DNA of 64,000 nucleotides from CAXXHQ01 sp963665265. GTDB taxonomy: Bacteria; Planctomycetota; Planctomycetia; Pirellulales; Thermoguttaceae. The notes below the pieces were generated by a model. That model was given only the letters and a program-made list of their open reading frames with translations, did no database searches and had not been told where the DNA came from. The stretch is taken from assembly GCA_963665265.2 (NCBI GenBank), contig CAXXHQ010000001.1, forward strand, positions 372,001 to 436,000, written 5' to 3'. A program made the position numbers and the translations under genes. Positions 34,601 to 41,837 of the stretch are shown piece after piece (the stretch's first letter is position 1; every line of letters starts with the position of its first letter).

Positions 34601-34810
34601 TTCGATCCCGACGCGGAGCCTTCGGACGCCGCAAGAGAGAAATTGATTTTGATTCCGGTCGAACGTCGGCGGAACAATTTCGCGGAGGTCGAATTGCCTT
34701 GGCCTGAAAACGTGGCGGTGCGTCAGGCGAAACGCTGCTTGCGTTGCGACTACGGCAAGCGAGGCCTTGGCGTCGCCAATCACGCTCCGAACGGCGAGCA
34801 TGCGAAATAA
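31661..34810 (+). CDS. HydB/NuoF-like flavoprotein fused to an NfnB/GltD-like FAD-NAD(P)H module
   Basis: A 1049-residue fusion. Residues 1-125: thioredoxin-like [2Fe-2S] part (CLGASC, CLGPC). About 130-440: NADH/FMN core with GLRGRGGAGFPTWRKW and CNADEGDPGAYMDRS, then the SLBB part. About 470-545: [4Fe-4S] ligands SCGKCVPCRVG plus CGLGQ. At about 560 the usual HydB ferredoxin tail is replaced by a GltD/NfnB-type domain: CSSACPANVDIPGF and CSRVCFHTCEDKC (eight Cys, two clusters), FAD site IAVIGAGPAGLSC near 656, NADPH site VVVIGGGNSAIDAA and YRRSREAMPAYEEE. It may use both NAD and NADP. GGAG precedes ATG 31661. Confidence 0.92.
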   Translation: MTSFIANPQELTSLRDRLREEEASQSSQRKKIRLCLGASCIASGALQVKAALEREIEARNLQERATIVGTGCLGPCCGGPAIIVDQTFYENVKPEDAVALIGDHLEKGKIVERLTHKRPDGRAISNAAEMDFFKRQTKIALRNCGIIDPQRIEDYIARDGYAALSAALTQNDPEKTIETIRASGLRGRGGAGFPTWRKWKAAKDAVGDVKYVVCNADEGDPGAYMDRSVLEGDPHSVIEGMMIAGHAVGAQRGFIYVRAEYPLAVERLKIALSLARESGLLGRNILSTGFDFDLEIRMGSGAFVCGEETALMTSIEGNRGEPRPRPPFPAQSGLWGKPTVLNNVETYANVPAIALNGGAWYASLGAEKSKGTKVFALAGAIKNSGLVEVPIGMSLGDLIYDIGGGTISGKEFKAAQIGGPSGGCIPKQHLNVPLDYESLAELGAIMGSGGLIVMDEDSCMVDVARYFLEFVQEESCGKCVPCRVGTKRMLEILERICSGYGEESDIERLIDLGEMIKDASLCGLGQTAPNPVLSTIRHFGQEYIEHIRDKHCRAGVCASLVYAPCSSACPANVDIPGFVSLVAEKRCAEALKLHRERNPFAAICSRVCFHTCEDKCRRSTLDAPVSIRGVKRFMVDQEITIQLPEVRENPQNAKKKIAVIGAGPAGLSCAYFLARLGYQPKVFEGEQRPGGMLSQAIPAYRLPRELVAREVRMIEQMGVDIVTGVWLGKDITLKKLRAEGYDAAFLGVGAPSGVALNMPGEDAEGIVDALSFLRTYNIRGSAPFGQNVVVIGGGNSAIDAARTALRLGAEKVTVVYRRSREAMPAYEEEIEEAELEGVELKLLTAPTEIMVEDKHVVGLKCMPMRLGEFDRSGRRRPEESGAAFVIKADQILVAIGQALDLQKICGDVTLEKRAQNFIQINPVNGQTSEKWIFSGGDAVSGPSSVVEAVAAGERAAVGIDQYLTGANHAFWREPIEVNTSFDPDAEPSDAAREKLILIPVERRRNNFAEVELPWPENVAVRQAKRCLRCDYGKRGLGVANHAPNGEHAK

Positions 34811-34903
34811 GGGATTTAAAAACGCTTGCCGCAAAGCAGGAAACGGAGAGGGGAGCTCAGGGGACAGAATCGCGAAACATCATAATAACATGTGCGGACA
34901 ATC

Positions 34904-36676
34904 ATGACTAAACTCACGATCAACAATATCGCCGTGGAAGTTCCCGAGGGAACGACGATTCTTCATGCCGCCAAGCAGGCGGGCGTTCGGATTCCGACGC
35001 TTTGCTACGTCGAAGGCCTGCATCCGATCGGCGCATGCCGGGCGTGCCTCGTCGAAGTCGAAGGAGCGCGAAATCTCGTCGCCTCGTGCGCCATGCCGGC
35101 CGTCGAAGGAATGAAGGTGCTTACCAACACGCGACGCGCCCGAGAGGCTCGTCGAGCGGTCGTCGAACTGCTCGTCTCGGAACACAACGGCGAATGCCAG
35201 ACCTGCGACCGGAACGAAGATTGCGAGTTGCAATCGCTGGCCTCGGAACTTGGCGTCCGCGAAATCCCCTTCCCCGGCGAGAAAACGCAGAAACGGATCG
35301 ACGTTTCGACGCCGGCCTTATATCGGGACAACGGGAAATGCGTTAAATGCCGACGCTGCGTCTCCGTATGCGGCGAGACGCAATCGGTCGGCGCCCTTTT
35401 CCCGCAAAATCGCGGGTTCGACACCGTCATCGGGCCGGCCTTCAATCACGACCTAGACGCGGTGCCGTGCGTGCAGTGCGGTCAATGCGCCGCCGTCTGT
35501 CCCGTCGGTGCAATCGTCGAGAAAGATCAAATCGCCGACGTCTGGAAAGCCTTGGAATCGCCCGGCGCTTTCGTGATCGTCGAAACGGCCCCCGCCATTC
35601 GCGCAGCCTTGGGCGAATGCTTCGGCTATCCGCCGGGCACGCTGGTGACGGGAAAAATGACCTCGGCCTTGCGCCGACTCGGTTTCCGCGCGGTCTTCGA
35701 TACGAATTTCGCCGCCGACCTCACCATCTTGGAGGAAGGAACGGAATTGCTCACCCGCCTGCAAAACGCCTTGGTCGAACAGAAGCCGGTCGCGCTGCCG
35801 ATGTTCACAAGCTGTTCGCCCGGCTGGATCAAGTTCATGGAATATTATTATCCCGACATGCTCAACAATCTTTCGACGTGCAAATCGCCGCAGCAGATGT
35901 TCGGAGCCGTGGCGAAGACCTATTACGCGAACAAGTTGGGAAAACGCCCCGAGGAAATCACCGTCGTTTCGATCATGCCATGCACGGCGAAGAAATTCGA
36001 ACGGCAACGCCCCGAAATGAATTCGAGCGGTCCGTACGACGTCGATATCGTCCTGACGACCCGCGAATTGGGCAAAATGATCCACGAGGCGGGAATCGAT
36101 TTTGACAGCCTGCCCGACGAACCAATGGACTCGCCGCTCGGCCTTTCGACCGGTGCGGCCGACATCTTCGCCAACTCGGGCGGCGTGATGGAAGCGGCCC
36201 TGCGAACGGTGTACGAAATCGTGACCGGGCGCGAATTGCCGTCCGAAAATTTGCACGTTCAGCCGGTCGTCGGCCTCAAAGGTGTGAAAGAGGCCGAGCT
36301 AAAGATCGAAGGAACGCAGCCGAATTGGCAATTCTTGGAAGGCGTGACCGTTCGCGTGGCGGCGGCCAACGGCTTGGCCAACGCGCGGAAAGTGATCGAA
36401 TCGGTCCGCTCCGGCGAAAAAACCTATCACTTCATCGAAGTGATGACCTGCCCCGGCGGCTGCATCGGCGGCGGCGGGCAACCGCGATTCACTACCGACG
36501 CGGTCCGCTTGGCTCGGCTTCAAGCGATCTATAAAGAGGACGAAGGGAAAAAGTTGCGCAAGTCTCACGAGAATCCCGACGTGCAAAAGCTCTACGCCGA
36601 GTTCCTCGGTCAACCGCTGGGCGAACGCTCGCACCACCTCCTGCATACGCACTACGAACGTAGGGAAAAAGTGTGA
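34904..36676 (+). CDS. HydA-like [FeFe] hydrogenase catalytic subunit (group A, multi-cluster)
   Basis: A 590-residue protein. N-terminal [2Fe-2S] ferredoxin (CYVEGLHP, CRAC, SC), a His-ligated cluster (HNGECQTCDRNEDC), then two [4Fe-4S] sites (CVKCRRCVSVC, CVQCGQCAAVCPVG). H-cluster domain: L1 TSCSPGW, L2 MPCTAKKFE, L3 EVMTCPGGCIGGGGQP. L2 and L3 are canonical; in L1 Ser replaces the second Cys of TSCCPxW, a variant I recall from some multimeric HydA. It reduces protons or oxidises H2 if HydEFG maturases exist elsewhere. It ends the three-gene operon. GTG 34892 is an alternative start. A TAGGG repeat begins right after the stop. Confidence 0.92.
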   Translation: MTKLTINNIAVEVPEGTTILHAAKQAGVRIPTLCYVEGLHPIGACRACLVEVEGARNLVASCAMPAVEGMKVLTNTRRAREARRAVVELLVSEHNGECQTCDRNEDCELQSLASELGVREIPFPGEKTQKRIDVSTPALYRDNGKCVKCRRCVSVCGETQSVGALFPQNRGFDTVIGPAFNHDLDAVPCVQCGQCAAVCPVGAIVEKDQIADVWKALESPGAFVIVETAPAIRAALGECFGYPPGTLVTGKMTSALRRLGFRAVFDTNFAADLTILEEGTELLTRLQNALVEQKPVALPMFTSCSPGWIKFMEYYYPDMLNNLSTCKSPQQMFGAVAKTYYANKLGKRPEEITVVSIMPCTAKKFERQRPEMNSSGPYDVDIVLTTRELGKMIHEAGIDFDSLPDEPMDSPLGLSTGAADIFANSGGVMEAALRTVYEIVTGRELPSENLHVQPVVGLKGVKEAELKIEGTQPNWQFLEGVTVRVAAANGLANARKVIESVRSGEKTYHFIEVMTCPGGCIGGGGQPRFTTDAVRLARLQAIYKEDEGKKLRKSHENPDVQKLYAEFLGQPLGERSHHLLHTHYERREKV

Positions 36677-36678
36677 CG

Positions 36679-36760
36679 GGTAGGGCGTTAGAAATAGGGC
36701 ATAGGGGAGCGCCAAGCCCCGGCGCTCTCCGCCTTGTCATGCACGGGGCGCATGGCCTAC
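36679..36760. repeat. TAGGG array and CATGCAC palindrome
   Basis: GGTAGGGCGTTAGAAATAGG followed by GCATAGGGGAGCGCC (36679-36712), then CATGCACGGGGCGCATG with GCCTAC (36738-36760), related to 21690-21712. Confidence 0.75.
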
Positions 36761-36882
36761 GAAAGGCGTGAATTCTTGGGGAAAACCGCCCTTTGCCGGG
36801 CCGTTGCGGCGGAGTAAAATGGAGGGGCGTATCGATACCCCCGCCGCCTTCGCATTTCCACCTTAACCCGTTGAAGAATAAT

Positions 36883-38049
36883 ATGTTACGCTACCTGACC
36901 GCCGGCGAATCGCATGGTAAAGCCCTCTTGGCCCTCGTGGACGGATTTCCGGCCGGGGTGAAAATTGATCCGGAAGGGATCAATGCTGAGTTGGCCCGCC
37001 GCCAAGGAGGATACGGCCGGGGCGGTCGCCAACGGCTCGAAACCGACCGCGTCGATATCCTTTCCGGCGTTTGGCACGGCGAGACCCTTGGAAGTCCGAT
37101 CGCTCTTTTGGTCCCCAATTCGGACTACAAAATCGAGAAGATGGACGACCTCGGACTTCCTCGGCCTGGGCACGGCGATCTGTGCGGCTCAATCAAATAC
37201 CTCAGTTCGATCCGCGCGATCCTCGAACGTGCCAGCGCCCGAGAGACGACCGCCCGTGTGGCGGCCGGCGCGTTGGCCAAGCAGTTGCTCGCCTACTTCG
37301 GCATCAAGGCGCTCGCCTACGTGACCGAGGTCGGACCGATCGTAATTCACTCCCGCTCCAACGGCTCGATCGAGCAGCTTCGCGCCATTCGCGACAAGAG
37401 CGAGCTTTACACGCTCAATCCCAACCAAGACGCCGACATTAAGGCGTTGATCGACGAGATGCAGAAAACCGGCAACACGATGGGCGGCGTGATCGAAATT
37501 CGCGTCGACGGCTTGCCCTTCGGACTCGGCACGCATGCGCAATGGGACCGCAAGCTTGACGGCAAAATCAGCCAAGCGGTAATGGCCGTGCAAGCGATGA
37601 AAGGGGTCGAGATCGGCCTCGGCTTCAACATGGCCCGTTTGCCCGGCGACGAAGTGCACGACCCGATTCTTTACGATCCGGCCTTGGCCGACGGTCCTAC
37701 CTTGGGTTTCAAACGACCGTCGAACAACGCCGGCGGACTCGAGGCGGGCATGACCAACGCCCAGCCGTTGATCGTTCGCGCGGCGAAAAAACCGATCAGT
37801 ACTCTCGCCCGGCCGTTGCCCTCGGTCAACATGGTGACGAAAGCCCCGGACGCGGCCTCGTACGAACGAAGCGACGTTTGCGCCATCGCGGCGGCAAGTT
37901 GCATTTTGGAAAACGTCGTCGCCTTCGAGATCGCGACCGCCTTGGTCGATAAGTTCGGCGGCGACAGCCTGTGGGAAATGCAGGAACGTTGGAAGCTGTT
38001 CCACGTCTTGGCGAAGAAGAAACTGGCCGGAGAAACACGGGAAGGATGA
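36883..38049 (+). CDS. aroC: Chorismate synthase
   Basis: A 388-residue enzyme of the last shikimate step (EPSP to chorismate, needs reduced FMN). Family signatures are LTAGESHGKALLALVDG, ARRQGGYGRGGRQRLETD and RASARETTARVAAGAL, with FKRPSNNAGGLEAGMTN near the C-terminus. ATG 36883 opens right at the conserved MLRYLTAGESHG; the frame extends upstream to 36793 without similarity. The stop TGA (38047-38049) lies inside a GGATGAAGGATGAAA repeat, so the last residues (TREG) may be repeat-derived. Confidence 0.97.
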   Translation: MLRYLTAGESHGKALLALVDGFPAGVKIDPEGINAELARRQGGYGRGGRQRLETDRVDILSGVWHGETLGSPIALLVPNSDYKIEKMDDLGLPRPGHGDLCGSIKYLSSIRAILERASARETTARVAAGALAKQLLAYFGIKALAYVTEVGPIVIHSRSNGSIEQLRAIRDKSELYTLNPNQDADIKALIDEMQKTGNTMGGVIEIRVDGLPFGLGTHAQWDRKLDGKISQAVMAVQAMKGVEIGLGFNMARLPGDEVHDPILYDPALADGPTLGFKRPSNNAGGLEAGMTNAQPLIVRAAKKPISTLARPLPSVNMVTKAPDAASYERSDVCAIAAASCILENVVAFEIATALVDKFGGDSLWEMQERWKLFHVLAKKKLAGETREG

Positions 38050-38153
38050 AGGATGAAATGCCGCTACTTTCATTCTTCATAAATTATCGTTGCGTTGCGA
38101 TCAAGCACGGCGGAGCCGTGCGAGTAGTGCGTTACTAGGCGGAGCCTAGTAAC
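38042..38153. repeat. GGATGAA repeat and two GGCGGAGCC palindromes
   Basis: 38042-38057: AAGGATGAAGGATGAA. 38105-38121: GCACGGCGGAGCCGTGC. 38131-38153: GTTACTAGG-CGGAG-CCTAGTAAC, a perfect copy of 22778-22800. The palindromes occupy the gap between aroC and the TPR genes. Confidence 0.85.
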
Positions 38154-38189
38154 GAGGTTATATATTAATTAATCGGAAGGGAACATCCG

Positions 38190-39317
38190 ATGACGGCGCG
38201 AAAGGGAGTTCGTGCGTTCTTTTCGAGCGTTTTGCTCGTATCAATGGCGACGGTCTCGCCGTTTTTTTCTCCTTGTTCTCTCCAAGCGGCCGTCGTTGAA
38301 GACTTGTCGATAGGAAGCGGGAATGAATCAACCTTTGCCCCCTCATCCGCCGCATCGACGGATGCCTTGGCGATGGCTATGGACGTCTTTGACGTTGACC
38401 AAATGCAAGCTCTCGCCGAAATGACCAAAATGCATTTCGCACTTAAAGAGTACGAGAACGCTTTGCAAGACGCGAATAGCATTATTGAAAAATATCCCTT
38501 CATTTCTCTTGGCTACCTACAGCGCGGATACGCAAACCAGGCTCTCGGAAAAATTTCTGAAGCAATTGCGGACTATTCAAAAGCAATCGAAATCAATCTG
38601 CAATATCTTGAAGCGTATCGATTTCGCGGCTTCGCCTACGTCCAACTAGGCAAATACAAAAAGGCTATTGAAGATTTCGACCGTGCGATCAAAGAAGATA
38701 CGAACGACGCGGGCTCCTTTTGCATTCGTGCTTATTGCAAAAGCAAACTAGATCAAAACGAAGACGCCTTGAAAGACGCGGACGCGGCCTTAAGAATCGC
38801 TCCCCAATACGCCGACGCTCGCCATGTGCGAGGCGAGATATTAGCCCTATTAAATCGTCGTGAGGAGGCCGTCGCCGACCTCGCCGAGGCGATACGTCTT
38901 GATCCGGAAAAATACAATCGGAACTATACAAACGCCAACGTCGAAGGCCAGCAAAGCGGCGAAACTCCGAACAAAGGCAAAGCGGAATCGTACGACGCCA
39001 AAATGTCGACGGCCGCGACGACGCCCCTCGGCTCGACGAAGTATTCTTTCGCGTCTGCGTCGCCGAACGCCGCACCGACTCCTGCCACGCCCGAAAACAG
39101 CCTAAAGACGGACTTCCTGAATACGAAAGGCCCAATGCCGGCTATTCGAGCTACCGTCAACGTCAGCGGCGCGAACGATAGTACGGCGCCGACGAAGGAC
39201 GCGATCAAGAAGAAACCTGATTCTGAAGCCATAAAGAAGGCGGCCAAGCAACGCCGCGCCGAATATGAAAGCCGCTTGAAACAAGCCCACGCGGACGAAG
39301 AAACGCAACAGAAATAA
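38190..39317 (+). CDS. Secreted TPR protein
   Basis: A 375-residue protein with a signal peptide (about 1-35, ending SLQAA) and about five tetratricopeptide repeats at 70-250, for example FISLGYLQRGYANQALGK and AYRFRGFAYVQLGKYKKA. The second half is low-complexity (Ala/Thr/Pro/Lys), ending in the 27-residue tail that begins RRAEYESRLKQAHADEE, shared almost exactly with the next gene. TPRs mediate protein contacts; partners are unknown. AGGGAA precedes the ATG. First of three TPR genes in tandem. Confidence 0.8.
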   Translation: MTARKGVRAFFSSVLLVSMATVSPFFSPCSLQAAVVEDLSIGSGNESTFAPSSAASTDALAMAMDVFDVDQMQALAEMTKMHFALKEYENALQDANSIIEKYPFISLGYLQRGYANQALGKISEAIADYSKAIEINLQYLEAYRFRGFAYVQLGKYKKAIEDFDRAIKEDTNDAGSFCIRAYCKSKLDQNEDALKDADAALRIAPQYADARHVRGEILALLNRREEAVADLAEAIRLDPEKYNRNYTNANVEGQQSGETPNKGKAESYDAKMSTAATTPLGSTKYSFASASPNAAPTPATPENSLKTDFLNTKGPMPAIRATVNVSGANDSTAPTKDAIKKKPDSEAIKKAAKQRRAEYESRLKQAHADEETQQK

Positions 39318-39640
39318 TAGGGGCGAAGCAATGATTAAATCAACTCACTTTCACTTCATAACGCGACGCTTCGTTTTCGTAGCCGCTTTTATTACGGCGA
39401 GCGCCGCGACCCTTTCGTCGTCGGCGGTCGTTGACGATTTGTCGGGATTCCCTGCCCAAAATCCGACGTTTCGCTTTTCCTCGACGAACGATCTCGCAAC
39501 GACTTCTAACGACGCCGTCGAGAAAAAGGCCGCTGTCGAAGGAATGTCGGACGAGCTTGCCCAAGCGATTCGCGATCAGATCAAGGCGCTCGAATATTCG
39601 GACGGGACCGCCGAAGCTTTCTTAAAGATGGTCGGACCGT
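39252..39640. repeat. Copy 1 of a direct repeat spanning a TPR gene junction
   Basis: The last 22 codons of the first TPR gene, the 13-bp spacer and the first part of the second TPR gene are near-identical to 41449-41837, at an offset of exactly 2197 bases. The first 180 or so bases differ at only a handful of positions; similarity continues more loosely to about 39640. Confidence 0.9.
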
Positions 39641-41514
39641 GGGAATGTGAAAAATGGAATAACCGGTTGCGCGAGGCCGAAGCGGCCTTGGATCGTAAGG
39701 AAATTGACGAAGACGGCCTGGCGAAAATCGAAGAGGCGGTCGTTAAAGAGATCGCTGCGAAAACGAGGAAGGAAATCCGCTGGCCGACGGACGACGGCGA
39801 TTACTCCGATCTCGCGAATATCGCGAAGACGAAAAAAGCCCGCACCTTCGGACGTACGCAAATTAATTACGTCCTTTTCAATTCCGTCGGCCTATCGGCG
39901 GGCGTTTTGGATATTTTAGAATTGCCGGAGCGTCTTCTTGGCCACTTGGAAGGTCGCTCCTGCTGTTTCGTCGATTTGCGGAACGGCAAATCAATCATGA
40001 CCGAGAATTCCTTCGACTCGCCGACGGGCGAGCTTTTCATGTGGGAAGAGGCGTACGAGAAAACGGACGGCATCGAGCAGCTTCGCGCGGACTTCGGCGA
40101 CAATTCGCGATTACCAAGACGACTCATTCGCGGCGACTTAAAGCTCGTTCTTGCATATAAGCATTTCGTTCAAGCCTACTGTCTGCTTAATCAACAAAAT
40201 CGTGCGGGAGCGAAGAGCGAAGCGGAGGTAGCGATAAAATGTGATCCGCGCCCCTCCGAGTCGTATGTGATCTTAGCGTATTGCGCCTTCGCGGAAGAGC
40301 ATTATCCGGCCGCCTTGGACGCGGCGGAAGCCGCTCTTCAACGTAATCCGACGGACTTAAAAGCGCTCAGCCTTCAAGGCGACATCTACGCAAGAATGGA
40401 CCGTGACGAAGCGGCAATCGCGGCATATTCGCAAACGCTCGACCTCGGTTGGAAGATCGCGGAAAGGACCGTTCGGGCCGGTTATTTTCATCTCCGCCAA
40501 GGCGAGTATGCCGAAGCAAAGGCCGACTTCGCCGCATTCGACGCCATGCCGAAAGTCCTATCGCAAGTTCACTTGATCCGCGGAGCGCTCTATGCGAAAT
40601 CGTCGCAAATCGAACCGGCGTTCGCCGACGCCGACCAATCCGCTTCGTTGGATGCGAAGCAACCGAACGCTTTTTTTCTTCGCGCGGAAACAAACATGCG
40701 GTTAGAACGCTATCCGGAGGCTATCGCGGACTTCAAATGCGTTCTAAACCTTGCGCCAAACAACGTTGGATGTTTTTACTACATCAGCACTGCATATACG
40801 AAACTCGGCAATCTCAAAGAAGCCCTCAACGCGGTCAACAAGGCGATCGCAACGAATGGGCCGATCGCTAACTATTGTTACGCTCTTCGAGCGGAAATTT
40901 ACCATCAACTCGGCCGCAATGATGAAGCGATCGCCGACGCCGACAAAGCGCTGGAATTTTATCCGGAGCAAATAATTGGAATACTCAGCATTCGCAGCGC
41001 CGCATACGCCAGCCTCGGAAATTACCGAAGAGCGATCGACGACCTCGACCAAGTGATCAAAGGCAACCCGACCTACGCGCATGCGTACTTTCTTCGCGCC
41101 GATTGCAAATCAAAACTCTCGAAAAATGATGAGGCACTTGTAGATGCGGACCGAGCGATTAAACTCGCTCCGTCGAACGGTTCATTTCATAACATGCGAG
41201 GGCAAATACTGCTTCAATTGAATCGCCGTGACGAGGCAGTCGCGGAAACCGCGAAGGCGATTCAACTCGATCCGGATTTGAACGGTACGCTTAAAGTCGA
41301 AAACAAAACAGTCTTAAATTACAATGACGCTTCGGCGTCATCGTCTCCCAATTACGCCTCCGATCCGAAATACGGCGTTCCCCAATCGCCGAGCGATCCC
41401 GAAAAGGAGGCCGCTCACGCCGCGTTAATAAAGGCGGCGGAAGAAAAACGCCGCGCCGAATATGAAAGCCGCTTGAAACAAGCCCACGCGGACGAAGAAA
41501 CTCAACAGAAATAA
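39331..41514 (+). CDS. Secreted transglutaminase-like/TPR protein, Cys-less
   Basis: A 727-residue protein. Signal peptide (RRFVFVAAFITASAATLSSS), then a part shared with the next gene (about 60-100). About 155-225 looks like a transglutaminase-like fold: KKARTFGRTQINYVLFNSVG, GHLEG, CCFVDLRNGK. The catalytic Cys, present in the paralogue as KAQCLGYSQV, is Thr here, so that domain is likely inactive. About ten TPRs follow (280-640). The tail RRAEYESRLKQAHADEE equals that of the preceding gene. It is likely periplasmic, a scaffold for unknown partners. Confidence 0.8.
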   Translation: MIKSTHFHFITRRFVFVAAFITASAATLSSSAVVDDLSGFPAQNPTFRFSSTNDLATTSNDAVEKKAAVEGMSDELAQAIRDQIKALEYSDGTAEAFLKMVGPWECEKWNNRLREAEAALDRKEIDEDGLAKIEEAVVKEIAAKTRKEIRWPTDDGDYSDLANIAKTKKARTFGRTQINYVLFNSVGLSAGVLDILELPERLLGHLEGRSCCFVDLRNGKSIMTENSFDSPTGELFMWEEAYEKTDGIEQLRADFGDNSRLPRRLIRGDLKLVLAYKHFVQAYCLLNQQNRAGAKSEAEVAIKCDPRPSESYVILAYCAFAEEHYPAALDAAEAALQRNPTDLKALSLQGDIYARMDRDEAAIAAYSQTLDLGWKIAERTVRAGYFHLRQGEYAEAKADFAAFDAMPKVLSQVHLIRGALYAKSSQIEPAFADADQSASLDAKQPNAFFLRAETNMRLERYPEAIADFKCVLNLAPNNVGCFYYISTAYTKLGNLKEALNAVNKAIATNGPIANYCYALRAEIYHQLGRNDEAIADADKALEFYPEQIIGILSIRSAAYASLGNYRRAIDDLDQVIKGNPTYAHAYFLRADCKSKLSKNDEALVDADRAIKLAPSNGSFHNMRGQILLQLNRRDEAVAETAKAIQLDPDLNGTLKVENKTVLNYNDASASSSPNYASDPKYGVPQSPSDPEKEAAHAALIKAAEEKRRAEYESRLKQAHADEETQQK

Positions 41515-41837
41515 CAGGGGCGAAGCAATGATTAAATCAACTCACTTTCACTTCATAACGCGACGCTTCGTTTTCGTAGCCGCTTTTATTACGGCGAGCG
41601 CCGCGACCATTTCGTCATCGGCAGTCGTTGACGACTCGTCGACCCTCGCTGCGCAAAACTCGACGTTTCGCTTTTCCACGACGAATGATCTCACAACGAC
41701 TTCTAACGACGCCGTCGAGAAAAAGGCCGCTATCGATGGAATGTCCGACGAGCTTGCCCAGGCGATTCGCGATCAGATCAAGGCGCTCGAATATTCGGAC
41801 GAGACCGCCGAAGCCTTCTTGAAGATGGTCGGATCGT
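41449..41837. repeat. Copy 2 of the TPR gene junction repeat
   Basis: Near-identical partner of 39252-39640. It covers the end of the second TPR gene, an identical spacer with AGGGGCGAAGC ribosome site, and the signal-peptide part of the third. Confidence 0.9.

Noticed and set aside
13811..36712. Arrays as CRISPR repeats
   Set aside because: Units are short, G-rich and without regular spacers; no cas gene is present.
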